From Pelagibius sp. (GTDB taxonomy: Bacteria > Pseudomonadota > Alphaproteobacteria > Kiloniellales > Kiloniellaceae), in contig NZ_JANQOI010000100.1 of the NCBI RefSeq assembly GCF_028289705.1, forward strand, positions 47,474 to 111,473: 64,000 nt of DNA. Direction: 5' to 3'. The notes beneath the pieces are model-generated. The model was not told the origin of the DNA. It did not search any database and saw nothing but the letters and a program-made list of their open reading frames with translations. Each line of letters opens with the position of its first letter. The first letter of the stretch is position 1. The position numbers and the translations under genes are program-made. This document shows positions 16,787-25,701 of the stretch, piece by piece.

Positions 16787-17591
16787 CGCCAAGCTCCTTG
16801 AGATAAGCCGTCAGCAGACGGGTCATGTCGGCCGCCGCCGCGGTGGCGGCGCGCATGGTCTGTTCATGGGAGATTGCCTGGTCCGACATGCCGGCGGCCA
16901 GGTTGGTGATCATCGAGACCGCGGTCACCTTCAGCCCCAGCATGCGCGCGACGATGGCCTCCGGCACCGTCGACATGCCCACGGCATCGCCCCCAAGTGC
17001 GCGCGCCGCCCTGATCTCCGCCGGGGTTTCGAAGTGCGGGCCGCAGAACCAGACATAGACACCCTCGGCGAGGGGAACCCCCAGACCTTCCGCCAAGGTC
17101 TTGATCCTGGTCCGCTCCTCGGGGTCATAAGCGTCCACCAGATCGACGAAGCGCTCGTTACCTTGCACGCCGAAGAGCGGCGAGACGCCAGCGAAGTTGA
17201 TGTGGTCGGCGATCAGCATCAGACGGCCCGGCCCCACTTCCGAATGCAGCGAGCCGGCGGCGTTGGTCAGCACCAAGTTCTGACAGCCAAGCGCCTTCAG
17301 CGTTGCCAGCGCCAGGTTCATGCCGTCGGCGCGGCCGCCTTCGTAGTAGTGGGCCCGTCCCTGCAGCACGGCCACCGGCAGGCCGGCGACACTGCCAAGC
17401 ACCAGCTTGCCCCCGTGGCCGGCGACCGAGGGACGCGGAAAGCCGGGCAGGTCTTCGTAGGGGATCGCCTGCGCGCCGGCGACCGCGTCGGCCACCGCGC
17501 CGAGGCCAGAGCCCAGCACCAGCGCCACGCGCGGCGCCAGAGCCGTCCGCTCGCGGATGAGGGCGGCGGTGGTGGCCGCTTGCTCGAACAT
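16779..17591 (-). CDS. Purine-nucleoside phosphorylase, trimeric (class I/PNP-MTAP superfamily) type
   Basis: This 270-residue enzyme phosphorolyses purine nucleosides. The segments LGSGLGAVAD, GRAHYYEG, LTNAAGSL and the substrate-binding CGPHFETPAEIRAARALG and VGMSTVPE are those of the human-PNP-like family (DeoD2/PunA/XapA). They are not those of the hexameric E. coli DeoD. Preference for guanosine/inosine over adenosine is expected from the family. The gene lies between cdd and deoC in the nucleoside operon. Confidence 0.92.
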   Translation of the reverse strand: MFEQAATTAALIRERTALAPRVALVLGSGLGAVADAVAGAQAIPYEDLPGFPRPSVAGHGGKLVLGSVAGLPVAVLQGRAHYYEGGRADGMNLALATLKALGCQNLVLTNAAGSLHSEVGPGRLMLIADHINFAGVSPLFGVQGNERFVDLVDAYDPEERTRIKTLAEGLGVPLAEGVYVWFCGPHFETPAEIRAARALGGDAVGMSTVPEAIVARMLGLKVTAVSMITNLAAGMSDQAISHEQTMRAATAAAADMTRLLTAYLKELGDG

Positions 17592-17638
17592 CAGTGTCCC
17601 CCACTTCGGTCAGACGCGCCTTGCCCGGCGCGGTCGTC

Positions 17639-18046
17639 TCAGGTCAGGTTCTCGGGCCCAAAGGACAGCGGCAGCAATTCGCCCAGGGTAACGGTCCGGC
17701 GCAGCCCCTCCGGCCCGCAGATGTGGATCACCAGATCCTCGCCGGCAAACTCCCTGAGGCCCTGGCGGCAGCCGCCGCAGGGCGTGACCAAGGCCTCGCC
17801 CTTGCCGGCCACGGCAACCTCGCGGATGCGGTCTTCGCCGGCCATCACCATCGCGGAGATGGCGGAGACCTCGGCGCACCAGCCTTGCGGATAGGCGGCG
17901 TTTTCGACGTTGCAGCCGGAATAGATGGTGCCGCTCGCCCCGCGCAGCGCGGCGCCGACGGGAAACTGCGAATAGGGCGCATAGGCCTTGTCCATCGCGG
18001 CAATGGCCGCCGCTATCAGATCCTCCGGCCCCTCCCCCTCGGTCAC
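17639..18046 (-). CDS. cdd: Cytidine deaminase
   Basis: This 135-residue zinc enzyme converts cytidine and deoxycytidine to uridine and deoxyuridine. Zinc-binding and catalytic motifs are CNVENAAYPQGWCAEVSAI (the C-A-E with the catalytic glutamate) and PCGGCRQ. It starts at GTG 18046, overlapping the permease stop codon region. It prepares imported pyrimidine nucleosides for phosphorolysis by the adjacent deo enzymes. Confidence 0.94.
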   Translation of the reverse strand: MTEGEGPEDLIAAAIAAMDKAYAPYSQFPVGAALRGASGTIYSGCNVENAAYPQGWCAEVSAISAMVMAGEDRIREVAVAGKGEALVTPCGGCRQGLREFAGEDLVIHICGPEGLRRTVTLGELLPLSFGPENLT

Positions 18047-18047
18047 C

Positions 18048-19022
18048 CTAGCGCTCCTTCACGTAGGGGATACCGCTGGCCTTGGGGGCGATGGCCCGGC
18101 CGATGAAGCCGGCCAGCAGCACCACCGTCAGCACATAGGGCAGCGCCTGGATCAGCTGCACCGGGATCGGCCCGATGACCGGAACCTCGACGCCCTGAAG
18201 GCGGATGGCAACGGCATCGAGGAAGCCGAACATCAAGCAGGCCAGCATGGCCGGCACCGGGCGCCACTTGCCGAAGATCATGGCAGCCAGGGCGATGTAG
18301 CCCTGCCCCGCCGTCATGTCGCGCACGAAGGCGGCGTTCTGGGCGATGGAAAGATAGGTCCCAGCGATGCCGCAGAGCGCGCCGCAGCAGAGCATCGCGC
18401 TGTAGCGCAGGGCGCTCACCGAGATGCCGGCGGTGTCGACGGCATTGGGGTTCTCCCCCACCGCGCGCAGGCGCAGGCCGAAGCGGGTGCGGTAGACCAC
18501 CCACCACGTCAGCGGCACGATCAGGAATGCGACATAGACCAACAGGTTGTGGCCACTGAGCAGCTCGCTGTAGAGCGAGCCGATGATCGGCACCTCGGCC
18601 AGCAGTTCGGCGCCGGGCCAGGTGATCGGCGTGAAACGCGCCTCGTTCGTAACCGAGGGAGTCTGGCCGCCGCGGGCGAACCAGGCGATGCCCAGCACCA
18701 CGGTGAGGCCGGAGACCAGGATGTTGATGGCCACGCCGCTGACGACCTGGTTGCCGCGGTGGGTGATGCAGGCAAAGCCGTGCAGCAGCGCCAGCGCCAC
18801 CGAGACCAGCATGCCGGCGCCCAGCGCCAGCCAGGCCGAACCGGTGACGGCGGCGACGGAGGCCGCGGCGAAGGCCGCCGCCAGCATCTTGCCCTCCAGC
18901 CCGATGTCGATGACGCCGGAGCGTTCGGCGAAGAGACCCGCCATGGCGCAGAGCACCAGTGGCGTGGCCACACGGAAGGTGGCGTCGATGGCGAGCAGCA
19001 GGTTGAACAGCAGCTCTGCCAC
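18048..19022 (-). CDS. Nucleoside ABC transporter permease (NupQ/YufQ-like)
   Basis: This 324-residue integral membrane protein of the branched-chain/BMP-type permease family starts at GTG 19022. Typical segments are FAERSGVIDIGLEGKMLAAA near residues 28-47, and THRGNQVVSGVAINI. It pairs with the permease at 19026, only three bases upstream. Together with the ATPase and the BMP-type binding protein it forms an ABC importer for nucleosides across the inner membrane. The salvage enzymes directly downstream support a nucleoside substrate. Confidence 0.9.
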   Translation of the reverse strand: MAELLFNLLLAIDATFRVATPLVLCAMAGLFAERSGVIDIGLEGKMLAAAFAAASVAAVTGSAWLALGAGMLVSVALALLHGFACITHRGNQVVSGVAINILVSGLTVVLGIAWFARGGQTPSVTNEARFTPITWPGAELLAEVPIIGSLYSELLSGHNLLVYVAFLIVPLTWWVVYRTRFGLRLRAVGENPNAVDTAGISVSALRYSAMLCCGALCGIAGTYLSIAQNAAFVRDMTAGQGYIALAAMIFGKWRPVPAMLACLMFGFLDAVAIRLQGVEVPVIGPIPVQLIQALPYVLTVVLLAGFIGRAIAPKASGIPYVKER

Positions 19023-19025
19023 GGC

Positions 19026-20156
19026 TCAGCCCTCCTGCCCCGCCGGGCGCTGGAAGCCGCCGGCGATGCGCAGGTAGGCGCGCTCGATGGGCCCCTTCAT
19101 CATGAAGGCCAGAGCACCGGAGAAGAGGATCACCAGTCCCTGGATGGTGACCACCAGCTCGCGGGTCACCTTCGGCTCCTCGAAGGCAAGTTCGGCGCCA
19201 CCCTGGTAGAGCATGCCGAACAGCAGGCTGGCCAGCACGATCCCCACCGGGTGGTTGCGCCCCATCAGCGACACCGCAATGCCGGTGAAGCCGTAGCCGG
19301 CGGTGAAGTTCAGCAGCAGGCGGTGATGCACGCCCATTATCTCATTGATGCCGACGAAACCGGCCAGCGCGCCGGAGACGCACATCGCCAGCATGACGAT
19401 GCGGCGCGGATCGATCCCGGCATAGATGGCCGCCGTCTCGTTGGCGCCGACGGTGCGGATCTCGTAGCCCCAGCGGGTGCGCCAGATGAAGGCCCAGACC
19501 AGGAAACAGCAGATCGCCGCCCAGACCACGGAGAGGTTCAACGGCGAGGGCGTCACCTGCATACCGAACCAGCCGAAGACCTCGTGCATGAAGGGCAGGT
19601 GCGCCTGCTCGGCGAACTCCCGGCTCTCCGGCGACATGGAGCCGGGCTGGATCAGGACGTTCACCATCAGATAGACCATCAGCGCCGCGGCGATGAAGTT
19701 GAACATGATGGTGGTGATGACGATGTGGCTGCCGCGATAGGCCTGCAGATAGGCGGGGATCGCCGCCCAGGCGGCACCGAAGGCGGCCGCCGCGAGGATC
19801 GAGAAGGGCAGGATCAGGATGAACGGCAGGCTGGAATCCACCAGCAGGATGCCGAGGCCCACGCCGAGGCCGCCGATGTAGGCCTGGCCCTCGCCGCCGA
19901 TGTTGAAGAGGCCGGCGTGAAAGGCGACGGCCACCGCAAGGCCGGTGAACACGAAGTTCGTCGTGTAGTAGAGGGTGTAGCCGATGGCCTCGTCGTAGCC
20001 GAAGGCGCCGAAGAGAATGATCTCCACGGCGGCGAAGGGATCGACGTCGATGGTCCAGAGGATGACGCCGGAGACGATGAAGGCCAGGGCGATGTTGACC
20101 AACGGAATCAGAGCCACGTCGACCCAGCGGGGGATTCTGCCCGGCGCGCTGCTCAT
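19026..20156 (-). CDS. Nucleoside ABC transporter permease (NupP/YufP-like)
   Basis: This 376-residue permease has about nine hydrophobic segments and the family motif FNIGGEGQAYIGG (about residues 85-97). It also has TVGANETAAIYAGID, corresponding to the cytoplasmic coupling helix. Its ATG overlaps the stop of the upstream ATPase gene (ATGA), so translation is coupled. It is the larger of the two channel subunits of the nucleoside importer. Confidence 0.9.
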   Translation of the reverse strand: MSSAPGRIPRWVDVALIPLVNIALAFIVSGVILWTIDVDPFAAVEIILFGAFGYDEAIGYTLYYTTNFVFTGLAVAVAFHAGLFNIGGEGQAYIGGLGVGLGILLVDSSLPFILILPFSILAAAAFGAAWAAIPAYLQAYRGSHIVITTIMFNFIAAALMVYLMVNVLIQPGSMSPESREFAEQAHLPFMHEVFGWFGMQVTPSPLNLSVVWAAICCFLVWAFIWRTRWGYEIRTVGANETAAIYAGIDPRRIVMLAMCVSGALAGFVGINEIMGVHHRLLLNFTAGYGFTGIAVSLMGRNHPVGIVLASLLFGMLYQGGAELAFEEPKVTRELVVTIQGLVILFSGALAFMMKGPIERAYLRIAGGFQRPAGQEG

Positions 20157-21769
20157 GAGCCGGCGGCCCCCGCCTGTTCCGGCGCGGCGTTGGCCATCAT
20201 CAGGCCGAGCAGCCGCTCGTCGGCCTGATCGGCCGCGACCTCGCCGACGATTCGGCCCTCGAACATCACCAGGATGCGGTCGCTCAAGGACATGATCTCG
20301 TCGAGCTCCACCGAGACCAGCAGCACTGCCGAGCCGGAATCGCGCATGGCAATGATGTTGCGGTGAATGAACTCGATGGCGCCGATGTCGACGCCGCGGG
20401 TCGGCTGGCCCACCAGCAACAGGCGCGGGCCGCGGGAGATCTCCCGCGCCAGCACGATTTTCTGCTGGTTGCCGCCGGAGAAGTTGGCCGTCTTGAGGGC
20501 GGGGTTCTGCGGCCGCACATCGAAGTCTGACATCTTCTGGCCGCAGTCGCGCTCGATGGCGCCGCGGTCCAGGAACACCGCCGAATTGTAGGCGGCGCTG
20601 CGGTGGTAGCCGAGGATCGCCGACTCGTCGGCGGCGAAGGCCTTGACCAGCCCGGTGCGCAGGCGGTCTTCGGGGACGTGGGCCGCTTTGACGTCGCGCA
20701 TGGTGGCGGGGTCCAGGGGATGCTCGGTAGAGAAGTCCTCGCCCATCATGGAGAACTGGCCGGAGGTCACCGGGCGGATCCCTGAAAGCAGCTCCAAGAG
20801 TTCGCTCTGGCCGTTGCCCGAGACCCCGGCGATGCCGACGATCTCCCCGGCATGCACGGAGAAGCTCACCTTGTCGACGCGGGCCACCCCGGCGCGGTCG
20901 ACGAAGGAGAGGTTCTCCACCCGCAGCACCGTCTCGCCCACCCGGGGGGCCGCCTTGTCCAGGGAGAGCAGGACCTTGCGGCCCACCATCAGCTCCGCCA
21001 GCTCTTCCTTGTTGGTCTCGGCCGTCACCCGGTCGGCAATGATCTCGCCCTGGCGCATGACCGAAACATGGTCGGTCACCGCCATGATCTCCCGCAGCTT
21101 GTGGGTGATCAGGATGACGGTGACGCCTTCCTGACGCAGCGAGTCCAGAATTCGGAAGAGCTGATCGGTTTCCTGGGGCGTCAGCACGCCGGTGGGCTCG
21201 TCGAGGATCAGGATATCGGCGCCGCGGTAGAGCGCTTTCAGGATCTCGACGCGCTGCTGCTGGCCCACCGGCAGGTCGCCCGCCAGGGCATCGGGATCGA
21301 CGTCGAGATTGTACTCGCGTTCCAGCCGCTCCAGTTCGGCCCGCGCCGCGGCGACGCTGGAGGCCAGGATGGCCCCGGACTCGGCGCCCAGCATGATGTT
21401 CTCGACGACGGACATGTTGTCCACCAGCATGAAGTGCTGGTGGACCATGCCGATCCCGGCGGCAATGGCATCACGGGAGGAGCGGATCGACGTCGGCTTG
21501 CCGCCGATCAGGATCTCACCGCTGTCGGCCTCGTAGAAGCCGTAGAGGATGCTCATCAGCGTCGACTTGCCGGCGCCGTTCTCGCCGATGGTGCCGTGAA
21601 TGTCGCCCGGCCGAACGCTCAGATTGACGTTCTTGTTGGCGTGGACCGGCCCGAAGGACTTGTTGATGTCGCGCAGCTCGATGGCCGGCGGCGCAGTGAC
21701 TCCCGCGCCTGGCCGATCGGCCCCGTCTTGCAGATTCTGTTGCGGCTCAGACAAGGAAGGATCCTGCAC
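20153..21769 (-). CDS. Nucleoside ABC transporter, two-domain ATP-binding protein (NupO/YufO-like)
   Basis: This 538-residue protein has two ABC domains in tandem. The first is intact: Walker A GENGAGKST, signature LPVGQQQRVEIL and Walker B ILILDEPTGVLTP. The second has a degenerate Walker A (GVSGNGQSELL, no lysine) with signature FSGGNQQK, a pattern usual in RbsA/YufO-type ATPases. It starts at GTG 21769 after a flexible N-terminal stretch rich in P, Q and D of about 28 residues. It energises nucleoside import with the two permeases downstream. Confidence 0.91.
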   Translation of the reverse strand: MQDPSLSEPQQNLQDGADRPGAGVTAPPAIELRDINKSFGPVHANKNVNLSVRPGDIHGTIGENGAGKSTLMSILYGFYEADSGEILIGGKPTSIRSSRDAIAAGIGMVHQHFMLVDNMSVVENIMLGAESGAILASSVAAARAELERLEREYNLDVDPDALAGDLPVGQQQRVEILKALYRGADILILDEPTGVLTPQETDQLFRILDSLRQEGVTVILITHKLREIMAVTDHVSVMRQGEIIADRVTAETNKEELAELMVGRKVLLSLDKAAPRVGETVLRVENLSFVDRAGVARVDKVSFSVHAGEIVGIAGVSGNGQSELLELLSGIRPVTSGQFSMMGEDFSTEHPLDPATMRDVKAAHVPEDRLRTGLVKAFAADESAILGYHRSAAYNSAVFLDRGAIERDCGQKMSDFDVRPQNPALKTANFSGGNQQKIVLAREISRGPRLLLVGQPTRGVDIGAIEFIHRNIIAMRDSGSAVLLVSVELDEIMSLSDRILVMFEGRIVGEVAADQADERLLGLMMANAAPEQAGAAGS

Positions 21770-21870
21770 CGGCCGGGCCCCGGGGTCAGGATCGCAGCCA
21801 AGGCCTATGGCTGGGCCAAGGCTGGGACCGAACCCGGGATTCCGGCACGGCGACTAGCCAGAATTGGCCC

Positions 21871-22878
21871 CTAGTAGGAGCAGCTATTGTCGCTCATGTA
21901 GTCGTGAACGGTCAGCGACCCCGAGACGATCTCGGCGGAAGCGGCGGCCACCTTCGCCCTCATCTCATCGGTCACCAGGTCCTTGTTGTGCTCGTCCAGC
22001 GCCCAGCCGACACCCTCCTCGGCCAGACCGAGAACCTGCACGCCAGGGCTCCAGGACCCGTCGTGGGCATCCTTGAAGGCCTTGTAGGCGGCGACGTCCA
22101 CGCGCTTCAGCATGGAGGTCAGCATGGTGCCGGGCTGCAGGTGGTTCTGGTTGGAATCGACGCCGATGGCGAACTTGCCGCTGTCCTTGGCCATCTGATA
22201 GACGCCGACGCCGGTGCCGCCGGCCGCCGCATAGACGACATCGACGCCGCGGTCGAACTGGCTCTTGGCAAGCTCCGACCCGCGGGTCGGATCGTTCCAG
22301 GCCGCCGGTGTGGTGCCGGTCATGTTCTGCAGCACCTCGGCGGAGCCGTTCACGTGCCTGGCACCCTGCTCGTAACCGCAGGCGAACTTGCGGATCAGCG
22401 GAATGTCCATGCCGCCGACGAAGCCCACCTTGCCGGTTTCGGATTTCAGGGCCGCGATCATGCCGACCAGGAAGGAGCCCTCATGCTCCTTGAAGACCAC
22501 CGAGCGCACGTTGGGCAGGTCGACCACCGAATCGATGATGGTGAAGCGGGTGTTCGGAAATTCCTTGGCGACCTTTTCCAGGGCCGGCGCCTGGGCGAAG
22601 CCGACGCCGATGATCGGGTCGGCGCCGCGCTGCGCCATGCGCCGCAGGGCCTGCTCGCGCTGAGTTTCGTTGGTGACTTCGAACTCGCGGTAGGAGACCC
22701 CGGTCTCCTTCTTGAACTTCTCGACGCCGTTGAAGACGCCTTCGTTGAACGATTTGTCGAACTTGCCGCCCATGTCGAAAACCACCGCAGGCTTCAGCTC
22801 CGCAGCGGTAACGGCGGTCGTCGCAAGAAAGGGGAAAACCAACAGGGCCGCAGCCGCGGCCGTGAGTGTGCGTAACAT
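21871..22878 (-). CDS. BMP-family nucleoside-binding periplasmic protein
   Basis: This 335-residue exported protein has a signal peptide of about 26 residues (MLRTLTAAAAALLVFPFL, ending TAVTA). There is no obvious lipobox cysteine, so it is a soluble periplasmic protein rather than the PnrA/BmpA lipoprotein form. The mature part begins KPAVVFDMGGKFDKSFNEG, the hallmark start of the BMP (Med/PnrA) family, and includes GVFNGVEKF and FVGGMDIPLIRKF. It captures nucleosides for the importer. It is the first gene of the minus-strand nucleoside operon; 101 bases separate it from the ATPase gene. Confidence 0.9.
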   Translation of the reverse strand: MLRTLTAAAAALLVFPFLATTAVTAAELKPAVVFDMGGKFDKSFNEGVFNGVEKFKKETGVSYREFEVTNETQREQALRRMAQRGADPIIGVGFAQAPALEKVAKEFPNTRFTIIDSVVDLPNVRSVVFKEHEGSFLVGMIAALKSETGKVGFVGGMDIPLIRKFACGYEQGARHVNGSAEVLQNMTGTTPAAWNDPTRGSELAKSQFDRGVDVVYAAAGGTGVGVYQMAKDSGKFAIGVDSNQNHLQPGTMLTSMLKRVDVAAYKAFKDAHDGSWSPGVQVLGLAEEGVGWALDEHNKDLVTDEMRAKVAAASAEIVSGSLTVHDYMSDNSCSY

Positions 22879-23082
22879 GAAGATGCCTCGCCTGAGTTCT
22901 TGTTGTTCGCTTCATTCCGCAACGCAGCAGGCAGCCGAAGAAACCCCGGCAACCACTGCGTTTAGAAGGCTACGCTACCATGATCGCGCGGAAGCGCCAG
23001 TTCAAAGTGTCGCCGCCAAAGGCCCCCGGAGTCCGCCTCCCGGGCCACCGCCAGGGCCCGGTCCGCCGGGCCCAGCACCACG

Positions 23083-23111
23083 AAAAAATTGCCGGGCGCA
23101 AGGCCCGGCAA
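23083..23111 (-). terminator. Intrinsic terminator or attenuator upstream of the nucleoside operon
   Basis: Read on the minus strand, TTGCCGGGC (from 23111) pairs perfectly with GCCCGGCAA across a 5-base loop and runs straight into six T residues (23088-23083). It lies about 205 bases upstream of the BMP gene, on the same strand. No clear minus-strand gene precedes it, so it may be a conditional terminator in the operon leader. Confidence 0.65.
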
Positions 23112-23544
23112 GTTGGCTAGGGATCTAAACCACTGTGAGGCAAGGGATCTCAAGAAAGCTTGGGATCCGGGTACCCGTGCGGCGAACCGCGCGGGGGACA
23201 TTCCGGTCTGGGGGGTGAACCGGACATCGGAATTCGTCTGTCGCGCGGACCATCGGCCCACCGGCGGTCGGCAGCCGGGCCTTGCTGATCGCTGGCGACG
23301 CCAGCCCCTGGCCCGGTACAGCGCCGACCCGGCATCGCTGCCAGTGGTCTCGGCGACGCTGGAAACGTTAGTCCGGCATTGTTAGAGAGATTTGTCTGGC
23401 GTGTGACAATCCCGCGTCGGGCGCGCGTCGGGCTCTGGAGCGGTCCCTGCATCGCCCCCAGAGCCGCGCAACTATTCGGTCCCGGAAATCCATCGCCGGT
23501 TGCTCGCCTATTCTCTCAGTTGAACGGCGTAACAACTTGCCAAC

Positions 23545-23576
23545 ATGATCTAAATGTCACAAATAGATCAGATCAT
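23545..23576. promoter_or_regulatory. AT-rich inverted repeat, candidate operator
   Basis: GATCTA (23547-23552) is inverted as TAGATC (23564-23569), and ATGATCT (23545-23551) is inverted again as AGATCAT (23570-23576). The segment is the only AT-rich stretch of the interval and lies about 100 bases before the small gene at 23679. It could serve that gene or a distant minus-strand promoter. Confidence 0.35.
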
Positions 23577-23678
23577 TCTCATACCCATGAGCCAATATGT
23601 CCGGGGAGGCAGAGAGGGAAGCTTCGTGCCAGTCAGCCGTCTCACCTACAGACGCCCACCGATGAAAAGGCAATCTTC

Positions 23679-23888
23679 ATGAGCCATCCCTTCGCAGCAA
23701 CCGAGAGAACCGGCCCCGCCACCGCCTGGATTTACGGGGAACCGGCGATCGACGACCTCCTGCAGGATCCGGTCGTCCAATCGGTGCTGCGTCGTGACGG
23801 CTTGTCGGAAGACGATGTGCGCAGCGCCATCGGCCGGGGCCGCGCCCGCCTGAGGCCTCTGCCGCGACGAGAATCCCGCGCTGCCTGA
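23679..23888 (+). CDS. Small uncharacterised protein (69 aa)
   Basis: The frame from ATG 23679 encodes 69 residues with strongly G/C-biased third positions. The sequence is compact and plausible: WIYGEPAIDDLLQDPVVQ, then SVLRRDGLSEDDVRSAIGRG, then an arginine-rich end. No signal peptide, cysteine or membrane segment is visible, and I do not know a named family. The ribosome site is weak (AAAAGG about 10 bases upstream). The helix-rich, charged sequence could be a small regulator or ribosome-associated protein, but that is a guess. Confidence 0.5.
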   Translation: MSHPFAATERTGPATAWIYGEPAIDDLLQDPVVQSVLRRDGLSEDDVRSAIGRGRARLRPLPRRESRAA

Positions 23889-24146
23889 GGCCCGCTCCCC
23901 AAGGCCACGTACCGTATCCGGGTAAAGCCGCGTCGCCCCACCGGGCGCCCGATGGGAGGCGCCGTCGGGCACAGCATCGAAGCAGCAGCCTTTGACGCCG
24001 GATTCGCCAATGGCGACCGGGTCGTGTTACCGTTTTCTTACGGCTTTAGGGGCCATCCCGGGAATCTCGGGAGAGATTTTCGTCCTATGCCATTCCCGGG
24101 AGTTCTCGGCTCGCTGTCACGGCGTCGTGGGGACTGGGGGACAGGA

Positions 24147-25688
24147 GTGGCTGATATCAGTCTGGTGACGGATAGTCTGCGGGCTCATCCCGCGGCTGGC
24201 GCGTGGCTGTTGCGCGTGCGCCGCCGGGGATACCAGCGGGTGATGGTCATCCACACCCAGATCAATCTCTACTATTTCTGGGAGAAGCGCTGGTTCTTCA
24301 TCGCCATGGCGCTGGGCGCCTTCATGCTGACCCTGCCGCTGCCGGATGGGCTCAGCCGCGACGGCATGATCGTGCTCACCATGTCGGTGGTCGCCACCAT
24401 TCTTTTCGTCACCGAGCCGGTGCCCCTGCCCACCGTCGCCCTGCTGATCGTGGTCGGTCAGATCCTGCTGCTGGGCATTGATTCCACCAAGGTGGCCAAG
24501 AGTCTGATGACGGACTCCGTGCTCTTCATCATGGGCTCGCTGATGCTCGCCGTGGCGGTAGTCAAGCAGAAGCTGGACAAACGCATCGCCTGGCTGATCG
24601 TGCGCTTCACCGGCACCAAGACATCGCGGATCTGCTTCGGCATCTCGGTGGTCTCCGGGCTTCTCGCCTCCTTCATCGGTGAGCACACGGTGGCGGCCAT
24701 GATGCTGCCGGTGGGCATGATCCTCATTTCCCTCACCTCCGACGATCCCAAGAAGGTGCGCAACCTGGCGGCCGTCCTGCTCTTCTCCATCTGCTACGGC
24801 GCCTCGGTGGCCGGGATCGGCACGCCCTCCGGCGGCGCCCGCAATGCCATCATGATCGGCTACTGGAAGGAGTTCTTCTACGATCCGACCGATCCGGACA
24901 GCGCGCGCTTCCTGATCGACTACCTGCGCTGGATGACCTTCGCCTATCCCATGTTCCTGCTGCAGTTGCCGCTGGTCACCCTGGTGCTGCTGTTCACCTT
25001 CCGGCCGGAATACCGCGACCTCTCGCGGGCAGTGGCCAAGCTGCGGACCCAGGTGCGCGAAGAGGGCCCGATGAAGCCCGGCGACTGGGTCTCCCTGGTG
25101 TTCTTCATCATCATCCTCTGGGCCTGGATCTTCCTTTCGGTGGACATCGGCATGGGCACTGTGGCGATCCTGGGGGCCTGCGCCTTTCTGATCGCCGGTC
25201 TGGTGAAGTGGGAGGATCTCAATTCCGGCGTCAACTGGGGCGTCGTGCTGCTCTATGCGGCGGCGATCTCGCTGGGCGTGGAGATGAAGATCACCGGCGC
25301 GGCGACCTGGGTGGCGGAATCCTTCCTCACCCTGCTGACGCCGATCGGCGCCGACCAGGGCATCGGCCTCTGGGTCGCCGTCTCCGCGCTCACCACCGGG
25401 GTGACCAACACCATGTCGAACGGCGCGGCGGTGGCGGTGCTCGGGCCCATCGTCCTCAACCTCGCCTCGGCCGCCGGCGAAAGCCCCATCGTCATCGGCT
25501 TCATCACCGCCGTGTCCTCGGCTTTCGCCTACTTAACGGTTGTGGGCACGCCCGCCTGCACCATCGTCTATGCCTCCGGCTATCTGAAGACGACCGACTT
25601 CCTCACCGTCGGCTGGCGCATGGTGATCGTGTCCGTGGTCGTCATGCTGGCAGCGGCGTCGTTCTACTGGCCGTTGCTGGAAACCTGA
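24147..25688 (+). CDS. DASS/SLC13-family anion (dicarboxylate or sulfate) symporter
   Basis: This polytopic membrane protein has about 12 hydrophobic segments. Typical DASS segments are VTEPVPLPTVALLI, LASFIGEHTVAAMMLPVG (one of the paired hairpin/anion-binding regions), GIGTPSGGARNAIMIGYW, and the second-half repeat TTGVTNTMSNGAAVAVLGPI. It should import di- or tricarboxylates or sulfate with sodium ions. Start choice is open: GTG 24147 has GGGGG eight bases upstream and gives 513 residues. ATG 24243 gives 481 residues, nearer the usual length, and begins just before the first membrane helix. The tandem UspA gene follows after 13 bases and is probably co-transcribed. Confidence 0.86.
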   Translation: MADISLVTDSLRAHPAAGAWLLRVRRRGYQRVMVIHTQINLYYFWEKRWFFIAMALGAFMLTLPLPDGLSRDGMIVLTMSVVATILFVTEPVPLPTVALLIVVGQILLLGIDSTKVAKSLMTDSVLFIMGSLMLAVAVVKQKLDKRIAWLIVRFTGTKTSRICFGISVVSGLLASFIGEHTVAAMMLPVGMILISLTSDDPKKVRNLAAVLLFSICYGASVAGIGTPSGGARNAIMIGYWKEFFYDPTDPDSARFLIDYLRWMTFAYPMFLLQLPLVTLVLLFTFRPEYRDLSRAVAKLRTQVREEGPMKPGDWVSLVFFIIILWAWIFLSVDIGMGTVAILGACAFLIAGLVKWEDLNSGVNWGVVLLYAAAISLGVEMKITGAATWVAESFLTLLTPIGADQGIGLWVAVSALTTGVTNTMSNGAAVAVLGPIVLNLASAAGESPIVIGFITAVSSAFAYLTVVGTPACTIVYASGYLKTTDFLTVGWRMVIVSVVVMLAAASFYWPLLET

Positions 25689-25701
25689 AGGGCGGGCCGT
25701 C

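Larger units (their letters stand above)
22879..23678. other. Long upstream region of the nucleoside operon
   Basis: This interval holds no complete gene. It contains an intrinsic terminator facing the nucleoside operon (23083-23111) and an AT-rich palindromic segment (23545-23576). A minus-strand coding-like tail runs from about 23090 to 22962, with high G/C third positions and ends PRDHGSVAF-stop. That tail could be a leader peptide or gene remnant. I recognise no known riboswitch. Confidence 0.5.

Noticed and set aside
17988..20228. 746-codon plus-strand open frame
   Set aside because: Antisense to the two nucleoside permeases; the product is dominated by H, D, Q, G and R and has no membrane or domain pattern, whereas the minus strand encodes clear permeases.
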